A stretch of DNA of 64,000 bases from Corbicula japonica (lineage: Eukaryota; Mollusca; Bivalvia; Venerida; Cyrenidae): assembly GCA_038501625.1 (NCBI GenBank), contig JAZAYU010000225.1:186001-250000 (forward strand), given 5' to 3'. The notes beneath the pieces are model-generated. The model was not told the DNA's origin. It made no database searches and worked only from the letters and a program-made list of their open reading frames with translations. Below, one piece after another: positions 53,737 through 64,000 of the stretch (positions are counted from its first letter, which is position 1; every line of letters starts with the position of its first letter). The position numbers and the translations under genes were made by a program.

Positions 53737-55650
53737 TTATTATTATTAAGTAAAATGTAGTGTCTGTTTTCATTGCAATACTTATGGTCCGATTTCTAAA
53801 GAGACAATTTGTAGATCATAGAACCATTAATGTTTTAAACTGTCAAGAAATTCCCTGTAATAATGAATAGAAAGATTATCTGTGTACTAAACACAGTACA
53901 AACTGTAGATTAGTATCACCCCGATTCAGAAGATGAATAACCGCAGCGTATCTCATATACCACGATTATTTTTGTTACGTGATCAAATTTTATAAATTTG
54001 GAAGAAAAAGGTTTTGATTTCTAGCTTGTCAGTTTACAGAATTTTTATGTGTTTATGGGTACACGACATCGAGTAAGTTTGAAATCGTGACACCACTCAT
54101 ATTGTGCGATATTTTTTGTACTGCGATTATTATTTTTAATTAACTAGTGGTTTCTGCTTATCAATTTCAACGACCAGGTTTATCTATTTTGGCTAGATGA
54201 ATAACCCTGTATTAAAAATACCCTGGGTTGACATAACCTTGGGAAACAATTAGTTAATTACTTTGTAACCACTTGAGGGTCAAATGTTAGCTACTCCGTT
54301 TGGAACCCGACCTAACACTTCTTCCCTTGTCAGATCGCTTTTGTTAAAGGAAATATCAGATTTCATTCTAACAATGCTTGAGTAATCAATTATGAAAATC
54401 GAAAGTTGTTTGTGCTAAAATCACCTTTCCTTAACGGATTTAAGCGTACGGGTCTATTGTTTAGGAAGTATTGGATTTCACGTTTTAACTTATTTTTAAG
54501 CAAGTACCAATTTACTTTTAATAATAGTTTCACCACCTAAATATTACAGCTTAGCGTTTAAAATGAATATCTACTACACAATATACTGTCATAATTAACA
54601 ACAAAATCAGTTAATGAACATTTATAACCGTGATATAAAATTATGAAGTATATTACATTCAGTGATGTTGCTACGCTTCCTTTCAGAAACTTTCTTTTCT
54701 TAATATGCATATATTTTTTTTACATAATGCTAAGATTCTAGAAGTTGCATGAAGCCCAGTCGAACTGTTCAATATTTCGACAGGCTGTACAGTTTAGTTA
54801 CAGTTGACCCACGAAAGAATCTTACGTTATACACGAAGCTCGACTCTAAAACACATAATGGGTTTTTTTCTAAATTAAAATGAAAATGCATCAGAATATA
54901 TCAAACGTAGATTCACAAACTTAAAATTATTCATATTTATAAACATTTTCTTTACAAAGAAGTTTTAAAGTACACACAGAAATAACGTGTTTCGTTTTCA
55001 CTGATAAAATTAAGTGCTTTATTTGAAGTACTTGAACTTGGGGCAATAAATCATTAATATTGGAAAATAAAAAATAACGTGAAAATTTTAAATTATAAAA
55101 CATAATACCGCGCTATCGCGAACCGCAAAACGTAGCTCTAGTAGAAATAATAGAATAACAAATAACATTAGTTAGTGCGAAACAATGGAAATATAAAATA
55201 ATATAGAAAACGAAAGTTATTGTTTACAATTTCACAAACTTCTTAATCAATTATTATTAATTAATATTCTCATTAAAATATCAAAGTTATTTTAATTAAC
55301 CTACCTCTTTAATACTTGGTATATATCCGTCAATATGTATTTACGAACTGTTATCGATCACCGATCGCGACAAAATCAAACTTTGACAGGTTAACAAACA
55401 GTTTACCTCCTAATCTGTACTAGGTTAAACTTCTAACAGCAGATTATCCGTACTGGTTATCTGTTCTTTGTTGACAGTGAAGTACTATTTTCGCAATGAT
55501 AAAATTTAATTAAAAGTTCAATGATAAATTATTAATTATATTTTTTTAAACAAAGCAGATGAATAAAAAATGTGAAAGTTCGTTTGATTGAATATACACT
55601 GAAACAAATCAAGGGATCACTTTTTCTATTATTTTACACGTAAAGTAAGT
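53737..55650. other. Intergenic, nothing recognised
   Basis: Long AT-rich stretch with no supported gene, RNA gene or structured repeat. Confidence 0.5.
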
Positions 55651-55652
55651 AA

Positions 55653-55707
55653 AATAATAATAATAATAATAATAATTAGAATAATAATAATAATAATAAT
55701 AATAATC
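55653..55707. repeat. (AAT)n microsatellite
   Basis: Two AAT runs separated by a short interruption. Confidence 0.9.
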
Positions 55708-55714
55708 TCTGTCG

Positions 55715-55715
<1 letters not shown>

Positions 55716-55786
<71 letters not shown>

Positions 55787-55870
55787 CATTCATTCATTCA
55801 TTCATTCAATCAATCAATCATTCAATCAATCAATCAATCAATCAATTAATCAACCAACCACCTATCAATC
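55716..55870. repeat. (CAAT)n / (CATT)n tetranucleotide tract
   Basis: A long CAAT run, then CATT units, then CAAT again, degrading to CAACCAACC. Confidence 0.95.
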
Positions 55871-56502
55871 AACTGACAGAAACTCAATTTACATTCGCTC
55901 TATATTTGGGTGTTTTGCATATTGACTTTTGACAGTTTTTGGTAAAAAAAAGATTACTATCTTTTCTAGCGCATGACTACGGCTTGTCTGATATGTAACT
56001 TGGTAACTGGGTGGTAGCATGTTTCGACATTTTTAAGCCAAAAGAGCAGTATGATTTGAACACAGTTGTTTGAAAGGGCGGTATTTCTGTTCACTAAATA
56101 ATTCAACTGAAGGAATTATTCAAGATTTTTTAAAAATAATTCATGAGACCATTTTATGCATCGCCTCATACGATCAGTTCGTAGTAAACGCGACAAATTT
56201 GAATTGTAATTACTTTAAACGAAAATATCAAATTTCTTCTTCAAGAAATGTCATCAATGGTTGAGAATGAAATGAGTGCAAAATGCATTTTATTGGTTTG
56301 TCAGTATTAAGATGCAACTCTGTGGGTATTCGATATTCTGAGGTAGAAAAAAGAACAAAAGGGACATCGAAATAGTGATCTTATTATCTGGGTTGTCATA
56401 TTTTTTCAGTGTGTGTCTTTTTCAGGGGTTTTACTGTAATCGGTAGACATATACATCATCATCTATATGGATATAACAAACCATCTGTTTTTTATAAGAA
56501 CG

Positions 56503-57535
56503 TCAACGTTTATCCGAATATCCGGATATCCGTTCGAATAATCGGATAATCGAATCGAATTTGGCATCCGGATATTCGTTTGCAAACTTTAAATTTTTAT
56601 ATATTGGTATATTTTGCTCAACTATCTTTGTGCTGTCTGTGTGCATTTAAGCATAAGCACTTGAAACGTATTCTCGAGTTGGGATCACACGCAGTAACTT
56701 GGGCTACACAGTTTTAGAAATGTGGTAATGCATGATTGTACATATAAGAACTTGTTAGGTATTAGCCAAAGTCCGAAGCTCTTACAAAGAAAGTAAAGAA
56801 AAAGTATCTTTAATTTTGTTTGATCGGTTTTATTGAAAAGGGATAGAGCTATAATTATTTAGCAGGTCTGTCGGCATAAACGAATTGCATATGTTAATTA
56901 TTCCGTTTGAGTTCTATAAAATTATTGATCAATCATTTCCTATTCGACCTTGCGATCTTGACTTGACATCTACGTTCCAAACAAATTATTTGATATGCCA
57001 TCCATTCTGCTGTATGGCGACATTTCGCAAGGTAAAATGATTTATGTGAAAAAACAACAAATGTATATTTCATTTACCCAGCCAATAATCTTTTTAAATC
57101 CATTTTTTCGATATTTATTTAACAGCTGAAATTCGAACAGTTTTTGGGATTATCAAAGGTTTTCTGTTCGTTTTCATGAAATTATTAAAATAATGAAGCC
57201 TTTATTTCTATGGAAACGACGATAAGATACCCTCATGAAACGACGATTTATCTCTGCCTTTAGAAACGACGATTTATCTCTGCCTTTAGAAACGACGTTT
57301 TATCTCTGCCTTTAGAAACGACGATTTATCTCTGCATTTAGAAACGACGATTTATCTCTGCCTTTAGAAACGACGATTTGATTATGTCTATCGAAACAAC
57401 AGTTTAACCACCCTCACATATGACAATAAAACTATAAACAAAATGTTTGATTTCGGATATCCGGATATCCGTTCGGATCGTTCAGCGGATATCCGGATCC
57501 CAAATTCGGAATCCGTTGACATCCCTAGTTTTTCA
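56503..57535. mobile_element. About 1 kb hAT-like non-autonomous element (tentative)
   Basis: The right end, read inward, is CTAGGGATGTCAACGGATTC, then ATATCCGGATATCCG. The left end has GTCAACGTTTATCCG with the same ATATCCGGATATCCG and TCGAATTTGGCATCC phrases in inverted orientation. A TAGGGATG-type terminus is typical of hAT elements, but the left tip is eroded. No transposase frame. Confidence 0.45.
57205..57410. repeat. 27 bp tandem repeat inside the 1 kb element
   Basis: GAAACGACGATTTATCTCTG followed by CCTTTA, about seven units. Confidence 0.85.
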
Positions 57536-57937
57536 AGTTATTTTTTACTGGATTAGATCAGTGTAAAGATTTGTTAGAAATGGCTTCGAATGTTTGAGAA
57601 AACGGCAACCGACTGGTATTGGAAGTGAAATGTCGATGAAAATGCTTTTTAACAGTACAATGCTCTTTATCTGATCAAAATCGGTTCAGAAATTACTGAG
57701 AAATAAGCAAAAATCCTACTGGATGCGAGTGATTTTCTGTGTGCACGACATTCTTAAAGTCATGTGGTATAGCTGCCTTGATTAGTGCCGAGCACGGAGT
57801 TTTAAAACTGACAAAGAAAACATCCAAATACGTCCTATCTAGCGATACTCGCATTATGTAACGGTCAACGTCTTTGGCATTTTGAAGCATGGTAAACGAC
57901 ACGTGGTGGAGATAGCAGAAGTTGGCGGTTTGTGGCT

Positions 57938-58085
57938 GGGCCCAAGATCATAATGCTAAGATTTGAGATCAGTCTCAAATCTCAAGGATCTGATTGGCTG
58001 AAATGGCGACTAGTCACCATTTCAGCCAATCAGATGCTTGAGATTTGAGACTGATCTCCTGATTTAGTTTTATGATCTGGGGCAC
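57938..58085. repeat. Palindromic hairpin family, full copy 5
   Basis: GGGCCCAAGATCATAATGCT to AGTTTTATGATCTGGGGCAC with the mirrored core TCTGATTGGCTGAAATGGCG. Confidence 0.8.
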
Positions 58086-58767
58086 AGGTCTATGCCGCAT
58101 ACATGATGTATTTGATAGTTTGACCGACCTTGTCCTGCAACACTCAACACGCATGTTTGGTTTAGACGGGCTCGCCAAAACGACAACCAACAAGAACCAG
58201 TACTTATATGGACATTATTAAAATTAACCTCCATATCACAAAACCAAAAAACCGTCTGCCACATTACTTTTTTTGCTGGTGCATTACAGGCGAACTCTTG
58301 AGAAAATGTTTAATCTTTATTTAAAGAAATGAATAGATTTCACCTCAACTATTGTTGCGGGCTATTCACTGCTACAGCAACATGTACATGATAGTATAGG
58401 ATTATATAGAATAAAAAGCATCTTGTACGTCCACCACAAATAAATCATTTTCTGAAATATTGTCGGGTATTAATCCAGCGTATAACAGTCGTATACTGGA
58501 TCCCTGATGACAGCAGTTTTAACCAGTAGACAAACAAAACAAATACATAAGTCATTATAAGCGGCTTTTGATGTAGATTGCTCTTCCATGGATTAAATTA
58601 AATGTTATAGTTCAATTTGCAAACAGAAAAGGCTGGATTACTTAAAATGCATGTTTTCTACTTCCGTTGCCACCACTTTGACTATATACCAAATATCCGC
58701 AGCAACCCATCTGACAGAATTATCGGAGAAAAATTAACAATGTAATACTTTTTCAGGGGCTCAGTGC

Positions 58768-58848
58768 CACAAAACTAATACTTGAGACCAGTCTCAAGCA
58801 AATTAGATGATTAAGATTGCAAGACTGGTCTCCAATATCTTGGGCCGG
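58768..58848. repeat. Palindromic hairpin family, shortened copy
   Basis: ACTTGAGACCAGTCTCAAGC, a reduced centre, then GCAAGACTGGTCTCCAATAT and CTTGGGCC. Confidence 0.5.
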
Positions 58849-59154
58849 AATCGTTTTTAATGGGAGAGCACCCAACACTGTCAACAGATTGCCGGGATAT
58901 TTCATTAGCGTTTTGTACAGTGTGTGATGGCCTGAATATAAAGTAACCGGGAGAGTTATCGTATAGCCCGTGTCCTTAACAAAGAGCCCTGATGTTAGAT
59001 ACCAGCAAGGTCGGATGTAAGATTTCTAGAAAGGCGATGTTTTGTGGCAGTCTTGTGGTAGTTATAAGAAAATTTCCAACTTTCTGGCCAAAACTTCTCA
59101 TGAAAAGTAAATATCGTTGTCGCAATGGTGGAAAATAGACAAACGTTTTCTGCA

Positions 59155-59483
59155 CTGGCGCTTGACCAGCCGCCCCACCCCCTCCCCACCCCCTGCCAAC
59201 CCTTTCTAATACGCCATTTTTTGTAAAAATGGTGTCAAGTCACTAATATTATTCCATTCTATCAAAATATGCGAAAATACACCGTCAAAATTGCATTCTA
59301 AAAAAATTCAAGTATATAATTGAATATTATATACTTAGAAAAATTTTTTTTAGAATACGATTTTGACGGTGTATTTTCGCATATTTTGATAGAATGGAAT
59401 AATATTAGTGACTTGACACCACTTTTACAAAAAGGGGCGTATTAGTAAGGGTTGGCAGGGGGTGGGGCGGCTGGTCAACGCCA
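59155..59483. repeat. Long near-perfect palindrome (about 329 bp)
   Basis: CTGGCGCTTGACCAGCCGCC at the left is mirrored by GGCGGCTGGTCAACGCCAG at the right. The arms continue through GGTGTCAAGTCACTAATATT, TCTATCAAAATATGCGAAAA and ACACCGTCAAAAT, with an AT-rich loop near 59320. A degraded relative lies at 11930-12246. Confidence 0.85.
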
Positions 59484-59575
59484 GTGGTTTTCTGGGGCCA
59501 TTTAATGGATTTTTTGGTTAGTTTCACATAAATTGTGCAATAAAAGCATAAAATAAAAAGAAAATTTGTTTTTAA

Positions 59576-59662
59576 CCAGTGCAAGATAGAAATATATTTC
59601 ACCGAGTGAGCTCCGGAATTCGGAGTTCACGAGTGAAATATATTACTATCTTACACTGGTAA
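59576..59662. repeat. Palindrome, about 87 bp
   Basis: CCAGTGCAAGATAGAAATAT and CGAGTGAGCTCCGGAA are mirrored by TTCGGAGTTCACGAG and ATATTACTATCTTACACTGG. Confidence 0.75.
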
Positions 59663-60094
59663 AAATAAATATCCTCTTTGTACTTAAAAGAGACAATTAT
59701 GTCTTCCTCCAAAAAGTATCGCCGTGATTGGGAACCATATCTTCTGTGGTAATAAAAAAGAATACATGTACTTATAAAACTCCTTTCGGTAGAGCCTCTA
59801 CACTACAGTGTCATCTCATCCAAGCATCGATCCGGACTTCCGGATTCTGCCATGATTACGAACGTTAATAATGTAAAATTCTGTTACAATAATGATTGTT
59901 TTGTGTTTCACAAATTGAAGCAATTTAACGTTTAGCAGTCACAGAAATTGATTTCAACTCTTGATACAAATAATAGATCAAAACCGGTAATCAATAAATG
60001 AATTGAAAACACAACGGGTAACGAATCTGATAAAGATTAGCAACTTATCAATTACACTAGTATTTGTGTGAATGACAGAATTCATCTATGTTCA

Positions 60095-60165
60095 GTAAGG
60101 TGGTCGACGTTATGTGGCTAGGCACTGACGCGGTACAGGTTCGATTTCCGGAATGGGTGATTAAT
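60095..60165 (+). repeat. tRNA-like fragment (possible SINE relic)
   Basis: TGGCTAGGCACTGACGCGGT followed by the B-box-like GGTTCGATTTCC. No complete cloverleaf could be drawn, so I do not call a tRNA gene. Confidence 0.3.
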
Positions 60166-60171
60166 CATTTA

Positions 60172-60215
60172 AAAAGATTTGGGATTGGTTTCATGCTCAG
60201 TTTTATAACCTTAGG
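60172..60215. repeat. Palindromic hairpin family, right half only
   Basis: GATTTGGGATTGGTTTCATG then CTCAGTTTTATAACCTTAGG, without a left arm. Confidence 0.55.
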
Positions 60216-60597
60216 CGGACAAGTCGCCAGTAATAGTTTCACCTCTCCTCAGCCACAGAAAATGTAATATAAAAGCGAACGATTTAGATCCTGTTTGGGC
60301 AACACTTATGTGCCGGCTGATCTGGATCTACATTGTTCACCGTCGAGATAACAGTCATATTCCATGGAGAAAAATGTTAGAAGCGAGAGCATAACACAAA
60401 CTTTATATTATTTAAGGAAATCTTTTTCACCATTGAAATGCTCAGCACATCTTCTATTATATTTGGTATATCCACACATTTAAGTGGAAGTTTGCTGCAT
60501 AGTTTACCCGTTTATTTATCTGTACAAAATGAACGTGAGAATAAGAAAAAATTATTTAATTTGACACTGGTCAAAAACATATTTTTAAAACCAGTGT

Positions 60598-60735
60598 GCG
60601 GTCAAAATCCCATATGGACAAAATCCCCTAGGTATATTTTCAAGAATATGGACGAAATCCCCTACATGACATAATCCCCTATAGACAAAATCCCATATAT
60701 AGTATCGAGAATCCCCAACAGACAAAATCCCCCAG
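60598..60735. repeat. Degenerate tandem repeat (GACAAAATCCCCTA-like)
   Basis: Seven or so units of GGACAAAATCCCCTA-type sequence spaced about 15-25 bp. Confidence 0.7.
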
Positions 60736-61368
60736 GTAGTAAAAATAATTTTTCATTTGGAAATGTTTTTATGAAATATTCCAGATTATAGAATAAATGA
60801 AATATTGTGGACATATATAAGGCTACACAAAACAAATGAATTAGAAAATACGACTCTGTATCGTTAACAGACGAATTTATAAGTTGTAAATTGTCTGTTT
60901 CCTTTATTTGTGTGCATGTATTGATATTATTTCCCTCTCAAGTTCAATGAATACTATTCATTTTTTTAATTTTGTTTGTATGGTTTTATGTTGTTGTTTT
61001 AGTGGGGGTCAGGACAATTAAAGCAAGAAAATGATATATAATTCATATTTTTATTTCACAGTTAATAATTTACAGGTTGAACAAAAACATCAATTGAACC
61101 AGAATCGACCGTTTAAGCTTAAAGTAAATTTCTGACGCAAACTATTTTTAATTGACATTTTAAGTCAAGAACATTTAAACGAGTAAACTTATGGTTTCTT
61201 ATGACATAACCCAGACGCTTATGCACATGTCCTGAGAACGTTTAAACATCAAAACATCGTTTTTTATTTGGCATCAATTGGTATGGTTAATTATAGCTAT
61301 GAAGGTCTGGAATCAACTACTGTCCATTATTCCGGGCCCATAAAATTTGTTTAAATTGAAACCTTTGC

Positions 61369-61422
61369 CCAAGAGATTTGAGACTGGTTTCCATGCTCAG
61401 CTTTATAACCTTCAGCACAGTG
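61369..61422. repeat. Palindromic hairpin family, right half only
   Basis: GAGATTTGAGACTGGTTTCC then CTCAGCTTTATAACCTTCAG. Confidence 0.6.
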
Positions 61423-61609
61423 TTGAGATTAACCAATCATATGCTAGTATTTTAGACTTGACTCCATTCAATTATCTTGGGACCAGAAATTCGATGGTTT
61501 TAATACATGAATGACGGCCAAGATTTTACACAAAGCATTAGAAAATGTTTATTGCGCTCTCATTGATTCCCGAATAACATAACACTATTAGCAATAGAAA
61601 AACATATTT

Positions 61610-62041
61610 TAGATTCTCATCCCCGCCCGCCCCTGTCAAAAACCACCCGTCCCAAAAAAATTTATTGGTAAAAAAATCGGAACATATTCTGTTCCGGACA
61701 GAACGGGTTTTAGACCATCCCGGATATGGAAAAAAACATGGCCGACAAATAAAATGTTTATCATTTCAAAGCTTACCGAAGGTGATAGTGTCACTATTAA
61801 AAACTGGTATGGCTTTTCAGGCAAGAATAGGCACCAACCTGCTACTTTTATAAGTTGTTATCATGATTTTTTGGAAGAAATTGAAAAGATGGACGAATAT
61901 TATACACCAAAGGTTATGGTAACTATAAATGCCATTTTCTCAAAAGTTTAAGTTAGTTTTTACTTCTATTCTCAGATATTTCGTTAATAAAATAAAGTGT
62001 CCATCCGCCCCTTTTCTTCCCAAAATCCGGATGAGAATCTA
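61610..62041. mobile_element. 432 bp element with 13 bp TIRs enclosing a small open frame
   Basis: TAGATTCTCATCC at 61610-61622 is exactly inverted at 62029-62041 (GGATGAGAATCTA). Inside, 61754-61951 on the + strand encodes 65 residues (MFIISKLTEGDSVTIKNWYG, CYHDFLEEIEKMDEYYTPKV) of non-repetitive composition; a second + frame overlaps it. Could be a captured gene fragment or a relic of the element's own protein. No family recognised. Confidence 0.5.
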
Positions 62042-62535
62042 ATAAATTTTTTCTCTGGCCTTATGAATATGATTGTCGTGAAAAAAAAATGAATGTGCAA
62101 CGAATACACCTCGTGATTGGAAATCCCCAAAGACTGAGCAATCATCTAAATTATACAAATAATTTAACCATACATGACAACCTCGTAACGCCAACTGCCA
62201 TTGATTCCTGCTATAGAAGTCAACAGGGAAGAAATTAAATCTATTTGAGAGTTTAATCATTTTTATGAGTATTATTTATGTCATGGTGGGTAATTACGTA
62301 TGAGAAAGAACGAGTGATGATGGGCTTATGACGTTATGAACATAAAACTGATAACTGCTAACATGAACACACCAACGGAAACTGGAAGCAAGTAAAAGCA
62401 TCCCCATGTCCATCAGGAACAAATCTTTAATCAGTAGTGGGGCCATCAAGCAATTTTAGTCTCATTCGTGAATTAATTTGTCGTCTGGCTTCCGTAATAG
62501 GACATTCTGTGTACGACACATACTTTCTAACATCT

Positions 62536-62686
62536 AGCTCCAAGATACAAAACTGAAAATCGAGATCAGGATCTTATCTCAAGTATCTAATTGGCTGAAA
62601 TGGAAACATGCATCCATTCCAGCCTCTTAGATCCTTCAGATTTAAGACTGGTCGTCATTCTCAGTTTTATAATCATGGGCACAGAT
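62536..62686. repeat. Palindromic hairpin family, diverged full copy 6
   Basis: CTCCAAGATACAAAACTGAA to TCAGTTTTATAATCATGGGC, with CTAATTGGCTGAAATGG and an eroded mirror. Confidence 0.65.
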
Positions 62687-62989
62687 CTACATTTCAAAAT
62701 TTATAATAATGATTATACATTCATGATATAAAGGGCAAAGGCAACGTAATTTTTAAATATTTCCTATATGAATAGACTAATTGTGAAAAACTACGCTGTT
62801 AAACCCGATTGTAACAAAACCAACACCGAATTTCTCGACATTGAGAGAAACCTATCAGTGTTACAGACTTACCAGCAAAAACCAAGATTTAAAACCAAGA
62901 TTGCAGACCGGTCAAACCAAAGGCGCTCACTGGTTGAAAATATAAAGTTCAGATTCCAAACAAAACTATAACTAAAGGACCAAACGGTC

Positions 62990-63310
62990 CTCTATCGCTC
63001 GTTTGATTCTTGTGGGTTGGGGCTACCTAACCAAGACAACTTGTACTAGTCTGTTCACAGGAGAGCCTGCTGGGACGAGTTTAAGGTTGGTGCACCCTAT
63101 AACGTGCTTCAAACCTCTGTGGCAAATTGTATTGCTACTGACCGTTCCATGGTAGTTACCCCTCGGGTTATAAATTTGTCATTGTTTGTGATGTCTATTT
63201 TAAAATTGATCATTTTATTACCCAATTTTCCTTTTTACATTTTGCTGTGCGGGGACACTGTCTTCTCGATGTGACTGCTGATATGCATGTGCCACTTTAT
63301 TGTTCACAAT
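62990..63310 (+). repeat. Dispersed repeat family A, copy near right edge
   Basis: GGTTGGGGCTACCTAACCAA, GAGAGCCTGCTGGGACGAG, CAAACCTCTGTGGCAAATTG and CTGATATGCATGTGCCACTT in the family order. Confidence 0.55.
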
Positions 63311-63379
63311 GAAATGAAAGGCAAAAGAAAACACAACACAGAAATGAAAGATAGGCTTCAGACTTGCAGCTTTCTATAG

Positions 63380-63490
63380 CTTTCTGGAAGGAATGAGGAC
63401 GAATACGAGTACGTAACCGAGTTCCCGTTAGCTAAGCCGAAAAAGTTAACGTTGCCAGAAAAGCTGATCGTTTTGGCATCAATCCACAAG
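63380..63490 (+). other. Possible exon of an unknown gene
   Basis: A TTTCTATAG acceptor-like site is followed by 37 open codons (GRNEDEYEYVTEFPLAKPKK, LTLPEKLIVLASIHK) up to a weak GTTTAAG donor. The composition is protein-like, but there is no partner exon and no recognised family. Confidence 0.2.
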
Positions 63491-64000
63491 GTTTAAGAAA
63501 GGTAGTGTCAATAATTTTGTATAAAAGTGGTGATCGTTCAATTCTGAGGAGTAAACTTTTATTTCTTAAAAAAATCGCTACTTTTGAATTAGACGCGGCG
63601 CACATTCCGATCATCCAATATTGTGTTAAATCCAAACTGACGCCAATTGACACTGCCATGAAATTAAAATAGGTTGAGAGGCATGCTCATATCTAGAGCT
63701 TAGGTATACAAGAGGCACAAACAATTTTAGCAAGTTGAAACGGAAATATTACTTGGAATCAATCATCCTCCATACTTGCCGGACTTCGCGCCAGCTAGAT
63801 GTTGCAAACCTTTCATCTAATAGGTCGCAAATGTAAGAATTGTAAAGAGGTAAACATGGCTTTTCTTCATGAAGAGTCCTCCAACAATGTTTCACATTAT
63901 TGTATTTAATACTCGGCCGGGTGGAAAGCTATCGTAAGTGCACCAATTACGCGGAAGAGTACTTCAGGTAGGAGTAAGGCCGCTATTCCATACCTCCGTG

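Overview
The window looks like nuclear DNA of a metazoan, most likely a bivalve mollusc. It is AT-rich and gene-sparse, with long GT-AG introns, short phase-matched exons, many foldback/MITE-like elements, tRNA-derived SINE-like copies, minisatellites and microsatellites. The mollusc assignment is inference, from a secreted fibrinogen-related protein plus a ZU5/death-domain gene in a repeat-dense background; no species is claimed. I see no bacterial, viral, CRISPR or rRNA features. Splice sites and phases below were read by hand; no alignment or expression data were available. || Layout. (1) 149-268 is the last exon of a + strand gene ending in an antistasin-like cysteine-rich repeat, with a poly(A) signal at 294-299. 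(2) 300-8037 is intergenic and repeat-bearing. (3) 8038-13862 (+) is a complete seven-exon gene for a 402-residue secreted fibrinogen-related (FReD) protein: signal peptide, short coiled coil, Ser/Thr-rich stalk, C-terminal fibrinogen-like domain. (4) 13863-17446 holds no gene I recognise. (5) 17447-48308 (-) is a long gene for a protein of about 1004 residues (1027 with a cassette exon): disordered acidic N-terminus, charged coiled coil, ZU5-like region, C-terminal death domain, closest in layout to DTHD1-type proteins. All 17 core exons join in one open frame. (6) 48309-64000 is mostly repeats, with weak coding-like fragments only. || The two complete genes are convergent, with stop codons 3.6 kb apart. 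Nothing shows that they work together, although both types (secreted lectin-like FReD; intracellular ZU5/death-domain adaptor) fit innate recognition and signalling. || The most unusual structure is in the introns of the ZU5/death-domain gene. Several minisatellites sit directly against splice sites, and two of them are built from the exon edge itself. About ten upstream copies of the exon 12 acceptor plus roughly its first 48 nt fill part of intron 11. About eleven copies of the exon 5 donor region fill part of intron 5, most carrying GC where the true site has GT. A third array abuts a GC-donor cassette exon and fills the intron leading to a possible early terminal exon with its own stop and poly(A) signal. 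An inverted copy of exon 12 lies in intron 13. A second theme is a family of about 140 bp near-perfect palindromes, with at least six full or nearly full copies and several half copies scattered through introns and intergenic DNA.
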